Assembly: GCA_008477525.1 (NCBI GenBank)
Contig: SPDT01000004.1
Span: forward strand, 4,464,001-4,528,000
Length of the DNA stretch: 64,000 bases
Reading direction: 5' to 3'
From: Hypomyces perniciosus
Taxonomy: Eukaryota; Ascomycota; Sordariomycetes; Hypocreales; Hypocreaceae
Of this stretch, positions 23,012-35,100 are shown one piece after another. The position numbers and the translations under genes were made by a program. The notes beneath the pieces were generated by a model. It was not told where the DNA came from and ran no database searches. It saw only the letters and a program-made list of their open reading frames with translations. Each line of letters opens with the position of its first letter. The stretch's first letter is position 1.

Positions 23012-23220
23012 TAGTATTTTGCCGTTTCGGAACTACCTTTATCCATCGAAACCCCCCCCCCGCGCTTAGGCTACCTATGCATACGTATACATTCTACCTA
23101 CGTATGCTTATGGAGTCGGTTCGTTAAGAAAAATGAGCCAGAATACCTTCTTCAGCTTCTTGAATGTTCTTCAAGACCATCTGCCTTGGCATGCACCGTG
23201 CCTACAAGTCGTACTATATG

Positions 23221-23295
23221 TGTCAGACCAAAATCCAGCAAAATGTGAGCTCACACTTTATGCATGGATAAAGGACCTTATATGTTATGCGACAT
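23221..23295 (+). repeat. Dispersed 75-bp repeat, copy 1
   Basis: Aligns without gaps to 41325-41399 at about 61 of 75 positions. Most differences are transitions. The shared core is aaatccagcaaaatg. It is probably a fragment of an old transposable element. Confidence 0.7.
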
Positions 23296-24337
23296 ACTAT
23301 TATCAAAAGGCACAGAGTTGCTTCCCATGTCACACGTTCAAGCAGGGAGGTTGCTTGCTATTGAGATAAGGTTGAAGATGATAATCTGTGGTTATTAATC
23401 TATGTTTTCCCTCAGCCAACCATCTGTGTCGCTCCGGCAACGTGTGAGAGCATATGCGGATACTGTACTTTATGGCTGGGGTCATGTCGCAAAATCCTCT
23501 AATCCTCCCCACAGTCCTCCCGCACTCCCCCAAATACTAGAAACTGGACAGTGCGAGCTTGGCAATGCCTTCAAAGCGGATCACGATTGAATCACTACTT
23601 CTTTCAATGTGTTTTTTTAAGATTTGGGACTTGCCTAATTGCAAATTGGGTAGTAAGTCCGTTTTATAATACAGATGTGAATAAATCGGCAGTATATCTT
23701 GTATAAAAGCTGACTATTATGTAGTACCTATATATTTACAGTTGAAAAGACATCATAGCACACATCGTTAATAATCAACACATCTCGAAGACCTTGAACC
23801 TCAACAAACCCTCTCAGCTCTTCACTTTATATACACAATTCTCAAAAAGCGACCTTAAAAAACCATTAACCAGGTTGCACACGCCAGAGTATGAATACCC
23901 GGGGTTCGCGAACATCTTTGGTCCAGCACAACGAGAGCCTCCATAGTCAGAAGTGTTTCCCAGGTAATTTTCAATACAGTAGTCGCAAAGCACACCGTTA
24001 ATGCGAGAAATGATCATTCGCGCGATCTCTAGAGCAATAAGCATTATTTATTTGTTTAAAGAGCATGTCGAATGATTCATGAGTCTAGGTCGCTCCTTAC
24101 TATGCCAAACATATGTTCATCCAGCAAGACCCCGAAGGTTTCTGCAACAAGTTGTGAGTAGATACACAGCTTGGCCACCCTTCTAATTCAGACATTCCGA
24201 AAACTACCAAGGAAGTGAAGGGCAAGAGCTGGTTGGCAATATATACCCGCGTGATACTACGTACATACGTACAACTATCCATTCAATGCGCATCACGGCC
24301 ACTCCCAGGCACTAACGATAAGAATGATAGGCCCTTA
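23296..24337. other. Gene-poor stretch with a small cysteine-containing ORF
   Basis: A 76-codon minus-strand ORF at 23814-24044 encodes four cysteines (CDYC, C, C) and GNTSDYGGSRCAGPKMF. It lacks a signal peptide and an obvious upstream exon, so I do not call a gene. Nothing else is seen. Confidence 0.4.
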
Positions 24338-25110
24338 ACACCACCAAAGCCCTCATCTCGGAGGGGATCCCTACTTTTGGTACAGCCCTGTTCGGTCTTC
24401 ACCAGGCTATTGCGTGTAGCCAGGTTGGTATGCTCTACATCGGCCCATACTACAATGGTATATCCAAGACCACAGCTCGGTGTGAAAGCTTGTTAGTACG
24501 GAACTGATGGATTGTCCAGAGACACGAGCACATAATGACCACACCCTCTGGCCCGATACCGATAACCCTGCAACCCAGCATCCCATAAGTCCTCCACTCT
24601 ACCGAATCCTTGAGATGAACCGATGCCTGTACAAAGAGACCGGCAAGGAGCAGCCGTTGAAGAACACCAGGTAAGTGACCCGACCGACTCCATATTTCTG
24701 CCTTGGTTTATGGGTCTAACCCGGTGAGCTTCTTCATCTCTACCAAGGAGGCCATGGCTGCTGGAGAGCTTGGATGCCACTCTGTGCTGAACCAGATTGC
24801 CAAGGTCAAGTGTAACGCCATCAAGCAGCCCGGAGAAGGCTTACCGAAGCCAGCCCGTGTCTATAGGAACCCTGCCCCCGTTCCCGAGCAACTCAAAACG
24901 CTGGCGAACATCGATCCTCATGTGCCGCAAATTGGGATGCCAAGTTGGCTATCACTGACATTGACTATCTCTCTAACGGCGGAGAGGAGCTGACGAAAGC
25001 TATTGAGGCTGATCCCTACCCCAAGGAGGGGCTGGCCACTCCTCTGGAGCTCTTCACAGGCGGCCGGAACTAGAGCAAGGACAAGATTGAGACGACGCTT
25101 CAAGTCGTTT
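24338..25110 (+). pseudogene. Dead transaldolase-family gene
   Basis: The plus strand contains, in order but in different frames, ALISEGIPTFGTALFGLHQA and VGMLYIGPYYN, the barrel strands of transaldolase/F6P-aldolase-like proteins. YRILEMNRCLYKETGKEQPL follows. After a former intron with a GTAAGT donor come FFISTKEAMAAGELGCHS, NQIAKVKCNAIKQPGEG, TDIDYLSNGGEELTKAIEAD and LELFTGG. Frameshifts occur near 24480 and 24950, the middle of the protein has been shortened, and a stop follows LFTGGRN. The intact relatives are cytosolic sugar-phosphate enzymes. This copy is not functional. Confidence 0.82.
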
Positions 25111-25178
25111 AAATGGATGACACGAACTGGGTGTGGAATGGTGGTATTTCATTGTGCGATTTCCTATTGTATCAGGAC

Positions 25179-26110
25179 TCAACCATTATACACGAATGAA
25201 TTGCCTGGAAAGGATAATGGATCGACAATTGGAACCATTGCCCCAGCGTCGTAACGTGAAGTTTCACCGCGTAGTTCATTTGCCGGTACATCGAAAGGCA
25301 TCGGTAGTTGCATAAAGTCCAGTGATTTGACAGCGACCATGTTATGGAATGTAGGCCCAATATCGAGTGAATTGGGCAGATTGAAGTTCAAATTGGGAGA
25401 AATCCATGGCACATCAACAGGTCCTGGTGGCAGCTCTGGCTCCGCCGTTGGTAGCAGGATTGAATCCACCGCAGTAACAGGATCCGACGTTATGAATGAA
25501 GCCTGCTCCTCGACATAGGCCTGCCCACTGTGTCTCCTGTGATTGTCTGGAAGACCGTCTGTAGAATCACTGCCTCCCGGGGCTGGTGCCCTTGAGCTGG
25601 CTGAAATGGAGGTGCCCTCGTGATCGTCGGGTACAAAGCCCGCCTGTCGGGCCTCAAGACCCGCACCAGCTCTCCAACTATTCAGTTCGGAAAGGAGCTC
25701 ATCTCGCTCTGCAACAAGTTGGTCGACTTGCTGGAGTGACTGTACAATCTTCTGCTGCTCCAGCTTGTGCAGTGCAACGCTCTCGTCAATGACAACATGC
25801 TTCGAGAGTCGATTTGGATCGGTACTCTTGAGTGTCGGAATAAGCCTAGACAGAGTCTGCACTCAATTGTCATTAGGAAATGCTTCCACAATGCCCCCCA
25901 GGCTTGCTTATCCATGTCCAGACTTCAACATACCGTCAGCCGTTCCTTGAAGGCTTCTCTACGTGACTTTTCAAAGACACGGTGAGCTGCGCGATCATCT
26001 GCGGTCCAGTTCCTGATGCGCTTCTTCTTTCGCCTCTCGGGTGGCGCATTCGTGCCTGTCGCGTTCGATTGACTCCCTAGAGGAGACGACGGATTCTCTG
26101 TCGAGGACAT
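25179..26110 (-). CDS. bHLH transcription factor
   Basis: Exons are 26110-25934 and 25856-25179, giving 284 aa. Residues 27-60 are strongly basic (RRKKKRIRNW, then RAAHRVFEKSRREAFKERL), and the exon junction falls inside helix 1. After splicing, helix 2 follows with LSRLIPTL and NRLSKHVVIDESVALHKLEQQ, running into a leucine-rich coiled segment to about residue 130. The C-terminal half is Pro/Ser-rich and acidic, a plausible activation domain. The layout fits a nuclear DNA-binding dimer. It is followed on the same strand, further upstream, by a Zn2Cys6 regulator and an alcohol dehydrogenase. No direct regulatory link can be read from the sequence. Confidence 0.85.
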
Positions 26111-26560
26111 GTGCTTGGTGATGGGGTATTGGTAAACTCAGGCAATCTCAGCGACAGAGCCAGCCCATGGCAAACCAGGACATGTCGTCGTCTGGCCACA
26201 CAGATTGGAGATGCTCCTACATGTGTAGACAATGAAGCCTCATGAAGGGAGAAGAGAGGAGGCAGACGAGACAGAGGAGGGGGAGACGAGGCTATTGGCG
26301 CCATCAGTTTGGGGTCACGATTAGTCTGGGGTAGCGAGCCGCCACCCACATTTAGGGCCCCCAGCTGACCCTTTTAGGCTTCTGAGGGCCTGGAGTCCAA
26401 CTAGGGGGGCGGCTTCGGGACCCTGGATTCATTGCTGTGAGTACCTATTCTCCAAACCAACGTCCATGGACGAAGTAATGATATAGAGCAATACTCTTGT
26501 TACATAACAGCTTCACGTCTCTCAGATGTGTTCTTTTACAGTTTTGACATATAAATATAT
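26111..26560. other. Spacer between two regulator genes
   Basis: About 450 nt, the presumed promoter of the bHLH gene plus the 3' flank of the Zn2Cys6 gene. Pyrimidine/purine-rich around 26220-26300. No gene. Confidence 0.5.
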
Positions 26561-28872
26561 CTATCTAGGCGTGTTCGGCATGGCGTTGAAGTTCCCAAGC
26601 CCCTCCAGACCAGTGTTCCCATACTCCTCCGAACTCATAAAGTACGACAACCAATCCGTGGACATGAAGGAATCCAACGACCCGGAAGCATAAGGAGGGA
26701 ATTTGACTGGCATCCCGACAGGAATATCCGCCATTGAAAAGTCCTGCGAGGCAAATTCCGCATCCAAGGCATTACTTTGACCCAGTTCCTGTCCGACGGC
26801 ATTAACTACAGGCTCCATGGATGGAAATGATGATGACCGCTGTCCGCCCTGATCTTGTCTCTGCGAGAAGCGCCTCATCGTCGCAGCAAATATGTGATCC
26901 AAAACATCGCGGCTTCGCGTCGCTTCTGGCCAATACTCTCCTGTTGCACTGAGGATATCGGAAGCTGACTTGAGCGCGCCGGTCAGCGTGTCGAAATCCA
27001 CCTCGTTGGCGACACCGTTCGGTGTCCAGACGCAGTAAAATATCGTTATTACACACAAGAAGAGCGAATGGACGCTTATCCAACCATATTGAAGTTTGTT
27101 TTCCCGGTACAGTTTGGCATATAGTTTGATGCACTCAATGGCGCTTACGAAACAGTCGTGAATGGCCGCCCTGGTCGGTTGCTGGAACAAAGGACTTGGA
27201 CGAAGTGCCAGCATGATGAGCTCGTGGTATGTTATTTCACAAACGTCGTTCATGAAGCGCCGGGGATCACCCTCTGAGTGCTTAGGGATGTCGTGTCGCC
27301 ACACTCGCAAGCGATTCAAAAAGTCCCGATGCCATGCACTGATATCGGTGATGGATGGCGTTGCGTAAGGCGGATAATTTCGATCAACGCAGTACAGCAC
27401 GCACTTGATCTCAGATCTAAATCTCGCCATTTTAAAGAGGTGGATAGCACTGGTCATGTTGGTGAGAGTCCCAGTATCTTGCGTAACTGGCCCAGCTCGT
27501 TCTTGTGTCTCATTATCGTTTAACTCCATTGGCAGCTGTAGTCATCGTATTAGCGGGCAGTGTCTGCTTGAGAGACATGGCGACTCACCCTCATATCGCA
27601 TTGCTCATCCAAAATTCCAATCGGTCGTCCCATTGTTATGGCGAGCAAACGATCCATACAGTACACTGACCAGAACACTCTCGTCCGAATGTCCTGTTGA
27701 AGGGGGGAGAAGTGCCGAATCCCCTGGACATCACGTTGCAGTCCCAACTCCAAGGCAGAAGACAACGAGTGGTAGTGGAGTGTCCACAGATTCAAGCCAG
27801 ATGATGGGTTATGCATGGTATACATTTCCAACAGCAACATGCACTGAACCCCAGCAAGGGAGGCCACCCGGAAGACCGAATCCAGTCGCTGCATAGCGGA
27901 GGCGTAAAAGCCTTCAGCCGACAGCGGTCTTCTAGACCGACGAGAGAGAAGTGTTGCTCCAATAGCCAACACCAGAAGGATATGGAACTCCTCTTCAGGC
28001 TCGAGATTGACACCGTCATAAAATTTGCGAACGGCATCCATATATATAGGCTCATGCAAAAAGGGATATTGTAGGTGGACGGATTCGAAATAAATTTTAG
28101 AGAGTAAAGTGGTGTGTCTCCTGTCAGCGGGAATTTCTTTTGCTTGGACTTCAACCATATCGCTGGGAATTAACGCATCATCATGCGACTCTAGATCGTG
28201 GCGATAGAGGTTCGATGCTTCAACCTCTGCTGCTCGGGACAGACCCTCGAGGACAAATCTCGTGAAAAAGAGACCGCTAGAGGGCCCCAGGTACCGCAAT
28301 TCAGATCCTGCGGCGACAGATATCAGACCCATCTGTTCCGTGATTTCGTGTGTCGGGCTGTTTCCCTGTGAAGAATGGGAAGACAGACGCTCTGAAGGCT
28401 CAGTCACTCGCGCTTTTGTTTGTGAAGGCCGACCAGGCCCTGCAGTGAGATCAATATCAGGGCATCTGTCGCAAACGATGGACTCCAGCCACGCAACTCG
28501 CGCTTCAAGTTCCAACAGGTAACTGGAGATGCATGGTCAACCAAAATATAGACCAGTTTTAGATATGAGACTTACGTTCGCGGAACCTCACGCGAGGTTC
28601 CACCATCAACACAGCGTACACCAGCCTTCTGACAGCCACCACAGGAGGGAAGTATACCGTCGCACTATGCGCATATTGGTCATTCATGTCGGACATGCAT
28701 GATGGGTGTGGCTTGCATTGCCAAGCAAATTGGAACATACTCGAATCTTCCGCCTTTGGCATCGGACGCAGGCAGCACTGATTCTGGATCGGGTTTTGAG
28801 CCTTCGATGCTGAGGCTGATTGGACTGCGCTGCATCTGCCATTAGAGAGGTCGCCGGTATTCCCCCGTCCAT
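26561..28872 (-). CDS. Zn(II)2Cys6 transcription factor with fungal_trans domain
   Basis: Exons are 28872-28741, 28664-28576, 28522-27589 and 27535-26561, giving 709 aa. The zinc cluster is split by the first intron. Once spliced it reads CVRCQRRKIRCDGILPSC, then GGCQKAGVRC, a perfect C-x2-C-x6-C-x6-C-x2-C-x6-C. A linker and short coiled coil (YLLELEARVAWLESIV) follow. The fungal-specific regulatory domain is at about residues 200-500, with YFESVHLQYPFLHEP and RVFWSVYCMDRLLAITMGRP, the latter a hallmark of the family. The C-terminus is rich in Ser, Asp and aromatic residues. An earlier in-frame start is possible; 28872 was chosen as the ATG nearest to the zinc cluster. Targets unknown. Confidence 0.92.
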
Positions 28873-29453
28873 GTTGGTGACTGAGAGACTTTGGGGAAAT
28901 GTTAGGAATTGAAGCAACAGTCCAATTACCTTCATTCAAAGCTCTTGAAGCGCGACGCCATCCCTTATATCGGCTGAGGCCTATTTAGTGGCGTCATGTG
29001 ATGGTGGCAGTGGCAACATGACATCAATATATTTGTCAGCGCGAGCCCAAAATACGGAGAAACGCTTAATTAGCTTCAACTTACTCCGTGCTTCCCACTT
29101 AACTATTCACTTATATATCGGATGGAGGTTGTATAACCTATGCTATCAGCTACAATTGCTGAGGTGTACACTTCACCTTTGCTGGCCTGGTACAGCGGTT
29201 TAACAAGGCAAACGGAGTTGGTACATCACTATAATGGGTCTGATCACGAGCCATCGACATAGATCTGGCCAATCGGTTTCCGTCATATCGTTTCATTCCT
29301 AAGTGCCATCTTGACGAACGTCACGAGCTGTTAACGACACAATTCACTGCGCAAAACGGACGAGTCATCATGCAATCAGTCGTCTAATTGGTCTTATTCG
29401 GTTCATTTATGCTCGATACCGTATTCTAAAATACTTGTCTCACCACATGTCCA
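28873..29453. other. Spacer between the Zn2Cys6 and dehydrogenase genes
   Basis: About 580 nt: promoter of the Zn2Cys6 gene plus the 3' flank of the dehydrogenase. No gene. Confidence 0.5.
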
Positions 29454-30591
29454 TCAGTTTTCTGCGACGAGGACGGCACGATACCTCACGGCACCCTCCT
29501 TCAATGACTGCATAGCGTTAACGATGCCAGTCTCGTTCAGAGGGAACTTCTGGATCTGGGGCGTGATGGAATGCTGGGCACAGAACTGCAGCATCTTCCG
29601 CGTATCCGCTGATGAAACCACCAAAGAGCCCTGAACGCGGACAGCATTGAGAGACAATAGGAAGAGCACCACCTGGGAAGGATCAAGGTCGGCCGTGAGA
29701 GGGTAGATGGTACCGTTCGCGGCCATCAGGGGAATCAGTCTATACCAGAAGAATATGTCAGTCAAAGGTCCAATTTCAGAAATCTGCTTTCGCTCAACGT
29801 ACGTATTATAATCAGCATTGGAGCTGCCACACAGCAAGAGATGGTTAAGTGGCGCAATCTCTTCCTTCAACTTCTCGCCATTGCGGAGGACATGAAACTC
29901 CTTGGCACCAAACGCAAAGGCCTCTTCGCGCTTCGACTCACTGCTTGATAAGACAACAACATGGCAGCCCATGGCGGCAGCCATCTTGATAGCCAAGTGA
30001 CCCAAGCCGCCAATTCCCATCACGGCGACGCGGTCCGTGGGTTGGATGCCATATCGAGCAAGGACAGTCCAGACGGTGCCGCCGCCACACATGAGAGGGG
30101 CGGCGAAAGCAGGATCGAGACCATCTGGAATGCGGAAGACCCAGCGAGCGTCAAGAACGGCACCCTTGGAGAAGCTTCCGGTATCGAAGTCGGCAAATCC
30201 GTAACGAACGACCTTATCACAGTACTGGTCCCAGCCTGGAATGATCCGCATTAGCACTTTCTACCAGGACATGAAACAGTTCAGATCGCTTAGCTGTGTA
30301 CTTACCTAATAGGCAATTGTCGCAATGACCACAGACCTCATGGGTGTAACCAAATCCGGCAACATCTCCAACTTTGAGATCGCGCACAGCTTCGCCAACC
30401 TGTCGGACAATACCAACGCCCTCGTGTCCTAAGACAATGTCCTTGTGTCTGAAGTGAAGGTCGGTACCGCAGACGCCAGAGTGGGTGATCTCGAGGAAGA
30501 CATCGTTGGGACGCAGTTGCTTGGTGATGATCTGGCGGGCAGGGGTGATCTCCGTCGTTCCGCGATAGGCTTCATATGTGACTTGACTCAT
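29454..30591 (-). CDS. Zinc-dependent alcohol dehydrogenase
   Basis: Exons are 30591-30306, 30235-29803 and 29739-29454, giving 334 aa. Catalytic zinc ligands are in GVCGTDLHF (Cys) and GHEGVG (His-Glu). Structural-zinc cysteines cluster in HEVCGHCDNCLLG and, after the first splice, WDQYC. The Rossmann domain has GIGGLGHLAIKMA at about residue 170, and the next loop has SSSESKREEAF. It resembles the cinnamyl-alcohol/aldehyde reductase branch of medium-chain dehydrogenases and probably reduces aldehydes with NADPH. The second intron (63 nt) is a multiple of three and stop-free, so its retention would insert 21 residues. I splice it because the joined sequence DYNTLIPLMAANG fits the family. Confidence 0.9.
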
Positions 30592-32157
30592 GATGACGGA
30601 TTGGAAGCAGGAAGTTCGATTGATGATAATGTTATGCCTTGGCGACTGTGCTTGTGTTGAGATGGATGTTTGTTGATTGATGGGATTCTACCCAGGCTGT
30701 CGGGCGCCTTTAATACCCATTGTCGACGTGAAGATTGACGGAGAGATTTTGCGATTTGCCATCAGTTGACGGTTGGTAATCACGATTAAGAAGCATCTTG
30801 GCTGTTCCGAATATTCCTGTGATGGCGGAAATGCTGGAGAAGATGATTTACGTGGTCCGAGAAAATCTGTGGAAACGGGCGTTTGAGAAACAAGATGCGG
30901 GATGTCCCGCCCTATGTACCAACAACTTGACATAATAGCGGTTGTAGCCGGTCATGGCGGAGATGCTTCCGTCTCCCCCTAAGGCGATGACTATGATCGT
31001 GAGCATAGCGCTTAATTGGACCGCGGGAAATATTAAATCTCGGTATTATTGTGGCAGAAAATACAGAAAGCAAATTAGTATCTAGAGGAATAGCTTCGCT
31101 CAGTTGGTGCTGGCTCGGTCACGCAACTTTTGGATTTCTTTTCCTACACGGAGTTCACATTGGATATCGCTTTAATAGTATCATGAGTATGTGGGAAAGT
31201 TAGAAACATCTCAAGCTACAAGCCACCACGAATAAAAAACGACTAGATCGACATGTATACTGTCCAGGATGGAAAACTTCACCCCAGGTTGCTGGTGTTA
31301 CCGTCAAAATGCATTCATGAGCCAAGAATCACAATCAGTAATCGCCCCGTCTACATCCGAGGCTCAGCTTGAGAGTGGGCGGGAAGTCCCGTTTCCCTTC
31401 CGGGCGGACTACTCCGTCTCCTTGAATTTGTTTTGTCTACTTTCAACTCTACACGTTAGATTTAATAATCGTGAGAACCTATGGTCCGGTGGTCCGAAAT
31501 TTCATCACATCAATAATCAGGGAGGTGACAGGGTTACTGAATAATGTGCGTACGTGGCGATTCTAGCTTGCTCTTTGTCGGGGTTCTCAACTGCCGGGGT
31601 CATGACACCTATTAGGTGGCCAAGATCAAGTATAAAAGGGTATCAAGCCCGGGAGAAGAGGGAAGACCTCAGAGATCAATAAAATCACCTAGACACGAGC
31701 TTCTTCCGTGTGGCCGGCTAGTAGCTATCTTGTCCGGACCCCCCCACTACTCTATACACATCGAAGTGTCTGGTGCTCTCTTCTGCAACGAATCTAGGCA
31801 CCCTCTGACACGCCCCACACGAGATGTGGTGAGATTTTGCAACTTTATCAAATCCAGATGGCTAGAGATGCCTGACTGTCGACTCACTCGGATAGTCGAC
31901 AAGAGACAAATTTGCCTCAAGTTCCCAATCGAACATCTGCATAAATGCACCGGACATGAATCGGATTGAAGCATGCCGAATCCCGTCTCAGGCGGCATTG
32001 CCAGTCTTGCCAATGCGATTGCGATTGTCTAGACATCCTTGACTACTTTGATCGATCCAGCCTTCACGAAGCAGCAGTTTAGAAATCGCGTAGAACAAAT
32101 CATATCGTAAAGATGAATTTTTTCCATAGTACACGATCATCAATCATACCGTGGGCT
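30592..32157. other. Intergenic, no supported gene
   Basis: About 1.5 kb. The ORFs at 31269-31544 and 31616-31969 have no domain. Near 32100 the 3' flank of the large proline-rich gene begins. Confidence 0.5.
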
Positions 32158-35100
32158 CTATTCAACCTGCTTCCACATCGTCTCGAGTTGCATAATCTGC
32201 ATCCACTCGTCCATTCGATTCGCGTTCGCAAAGCCAGATTGCATATCTTGGAATAACTGTGCTCCATGCGCCCCCTGCCACGTCTCATGCCAACCAATTT
32301 GGCTGTTGCCATGCATGTATCCATCCGTTGTGTCCGATACCATCGCCATGCCCCCCATACCGTTGTACATAACGCTCAGCAGACCTTGATGCATCGCATT
32401 CTGCATCTTGAGCTCTTTCATTTTCCGAATGAACTTGATTTGCGGCACTGTCGCCAAGTATACCTGCTGTCGGTTCGTGCCAAAAGCTCGGAACTCCTTG
32501 AGTGCAGCCTGCGACTCTTCTGATCCTGGGTTACCAGCGGCGCAGACTTCCAACCACATCTTGCGCATACGAGGCGACCAGATCTGGCATATATGAGCGC
32601 GCTCGTCGTACTCCCCCTTGATTGGCACCGAGTCGCCGAGTGGAGTGTCGACCACAAAGCTCAGGTAACAGTCTTGACAGAACAAAGCCTCCAGATAACC
32701 CCACCACTTTCGCTTCTCGATAGCCCCGAGACCCGGACAGGCATGAACTGTTGCAAATTTCCTGACGTAGTCAGTGTAGTAGCTGAAGACACCTTTGTCA
32801 ATTGCCTCCGCATACTTCGCGAGATATTGGCTAAACCGTGGACTCGCGGGGCAAAAGTCGCATACCAGTGTCGCATCGGCCGGGTGCTGTACTGACTCAA
32901 AGAACTTATCTAAACCACCAGTACCCAGGATGCCTACATAACAGGCCTCGCATATGTCGAAGTTTTCACATCCTCCGGACAAAGTCCACCAGTTCCCGCG
33001 GATGATGCCGTTTGCTGTGCAGGGGACGAGACTGCAGATGACACTTGCTGCATTCTGGAACACTGAAAAATTACGCTGTTCAATGGCACTCTCCACCGCA
33101 AACATCATTGGGAGGTTGGAATCCGACAATTTGCAGTCCCAGAGCTGAGAGGCCTGGGTGAGCTGAGAGATCAAAGCATCGAAAGAGTCTAGGCTGCTCC
33201 CTGGTATCGCGTGGGGCTCAAATTCGCTCTCGAATCTGGTCAATTCCAACCTGTCCATGTAGCAAGCCTCACATGCACGCACATTCGCAATTTCGTGACG
33301 TGGCACAAACCACTTGCAGCTGTTGGATTGCACCTCCTTGCCCTCACACTTGGGTAGTTGCAAACGACGGGTTGAGGCGGCTACAAATCCGGACCAGTCA
33401 TTGTGTTTGGCCATCTTCAGGACAGCGCGTGAGATGAACGGTATGGAGAGGTCACACCTCCACTTCTCATCTTCTTTCTGCTTGCGGTAGGGACTAAACC
33501 TTGACTCGAAGCTGGTGTTCACCACCTTGTCCTCGTAGCAAGCCTCACATGAAATAAAGCCGACAATTTCGGAGTTGGTCATGCCAAACCACTTGATGCT
33601 CTCGGATGCGGGCACGAGAGTTTGTCCCTTACAAACCCGGATGTCTAGGCGCTTCGTTATGAATGCGCGTAGAGCATCCATGTTCCCGCTCCGAACAGCC
33701 TGGGGCCACAAAATTTCTTTGATACGTGGAAGCCAGAAACAACAGGTAGAATAGGTGCCGTTGGGTCGCTTGATACGCTCAAATCTATCCTCCAGCTGTG
33801 TGCCTTTGACATGATCGGCGTGGCATTTCGTGCAGGTCAGGAAATCCGGTATGTCAGGTAATTGATACCAATGGAGCGAATAGTCCACGGCCCTCGATTC
33901 CGGGCAGTAAGGCACAGTATCAAGCGGAGTGCCAGTGGCACGAACAGGATAGGGAGGCCTGGGGACATCGTCATTGATGATTCCCCTGCTGGGCTGAGAT
34001 GCCGGACCTTGAGTGGCAGTGCCCATGTCGAGTTTATCCATCTGTGCAGAGATTCCAGCAACAGGATCCTGAGGAGCAGGGGCCTCCGTGTAAGAAGGCT
34101 GGCCTGCCTGCCTGGAATTAGCTGTTGCATCTGTTGGTGGTGCTTGCGTCTGTGGCAGTGGCGCGGGTGTATGAGGGCTGTTTGCTTGTGGATATGCTGT
34201 TGGCGTAGGGCCTGGAGGCGGCGGATAGCTTGCACGTAAGGACACCGGAGTTTGTTGTTCAGGTGGACTTACTGCTGGAGGAGGTGGGGGAGGGGGTAGA
34301 GGTTGATGATGTTGGTAGCCTGGCGTTTGAGGGTGTTGTGGTGGAGGTATACCTGTTGGGAGGGAACTTGCGGCTGGGGAAGGATAATATTGTTGGTAGC
34401 TTGGTGTTTGTGGTTGTGGTTGTGGTTGTGGTTGTGGAGGAGAGGGATATTGGTTCTGCTGTGGCGGAGCGGTCGGCGGGTTTGGTTGCTGTCCTCCCGA
34501 TGAAGAGCCTGCTGGTGGAGGCAGAGGATAGGGAGCTTGTTGGTAGTCCGACCTAGGTGTTTGTGGATCTGGAGCACCTGTTGATGATGGAGGATAATGT
34601 GGTTGGTGGCTTGATGCCTGGGGGGGTCGCTGTTGCTGTCCTGCTGATGGCGGAGGAGGAGGATAGTAACCTGCCGTGCTGTCATGGGCCAAAACAGGAG
34701 GGCGGCTCAAGGGTGGCGCAGGTGGTAGTGAAGCTGGTTGTCCCGCTTGCTGTTGAGGAGGCCGGTTTACTGATGTGTATGACTGATATCTTGGCGATGC
34801 CGGTGAATGCGGTGATGGATAAAAGCCGGGAGACTGGATTTGCGGCGCCGCATATTGGCTTTGGGGAGCAGGGCTGATAGGAGTAGGGGTGTATGGGACG
34901 GATTGGGGCGGAGGAGGATAATACGGAGAAGGCTGCCCAAAATATCTCTGAGAAGCATGAGGAGTGTTGTTCTGGCTCGGATAATAAGGAGCTGATGCCG
35001 GGTAGTAGGAAGACGATGGGCTCTGTTGCTGCTGCTCCCGGGGACGAGGAGGTAGGGGAGGAGGATGATAAGATTGATGGGGAATCGTCTCTCCGACGTT

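Noticed and set aside
34230..34556. Val-rich plus-strand ORF inside the proline-rich gene
   Set aside because: It is the complement of the Pro/Gln-rich coding repeats and shows no independent support.
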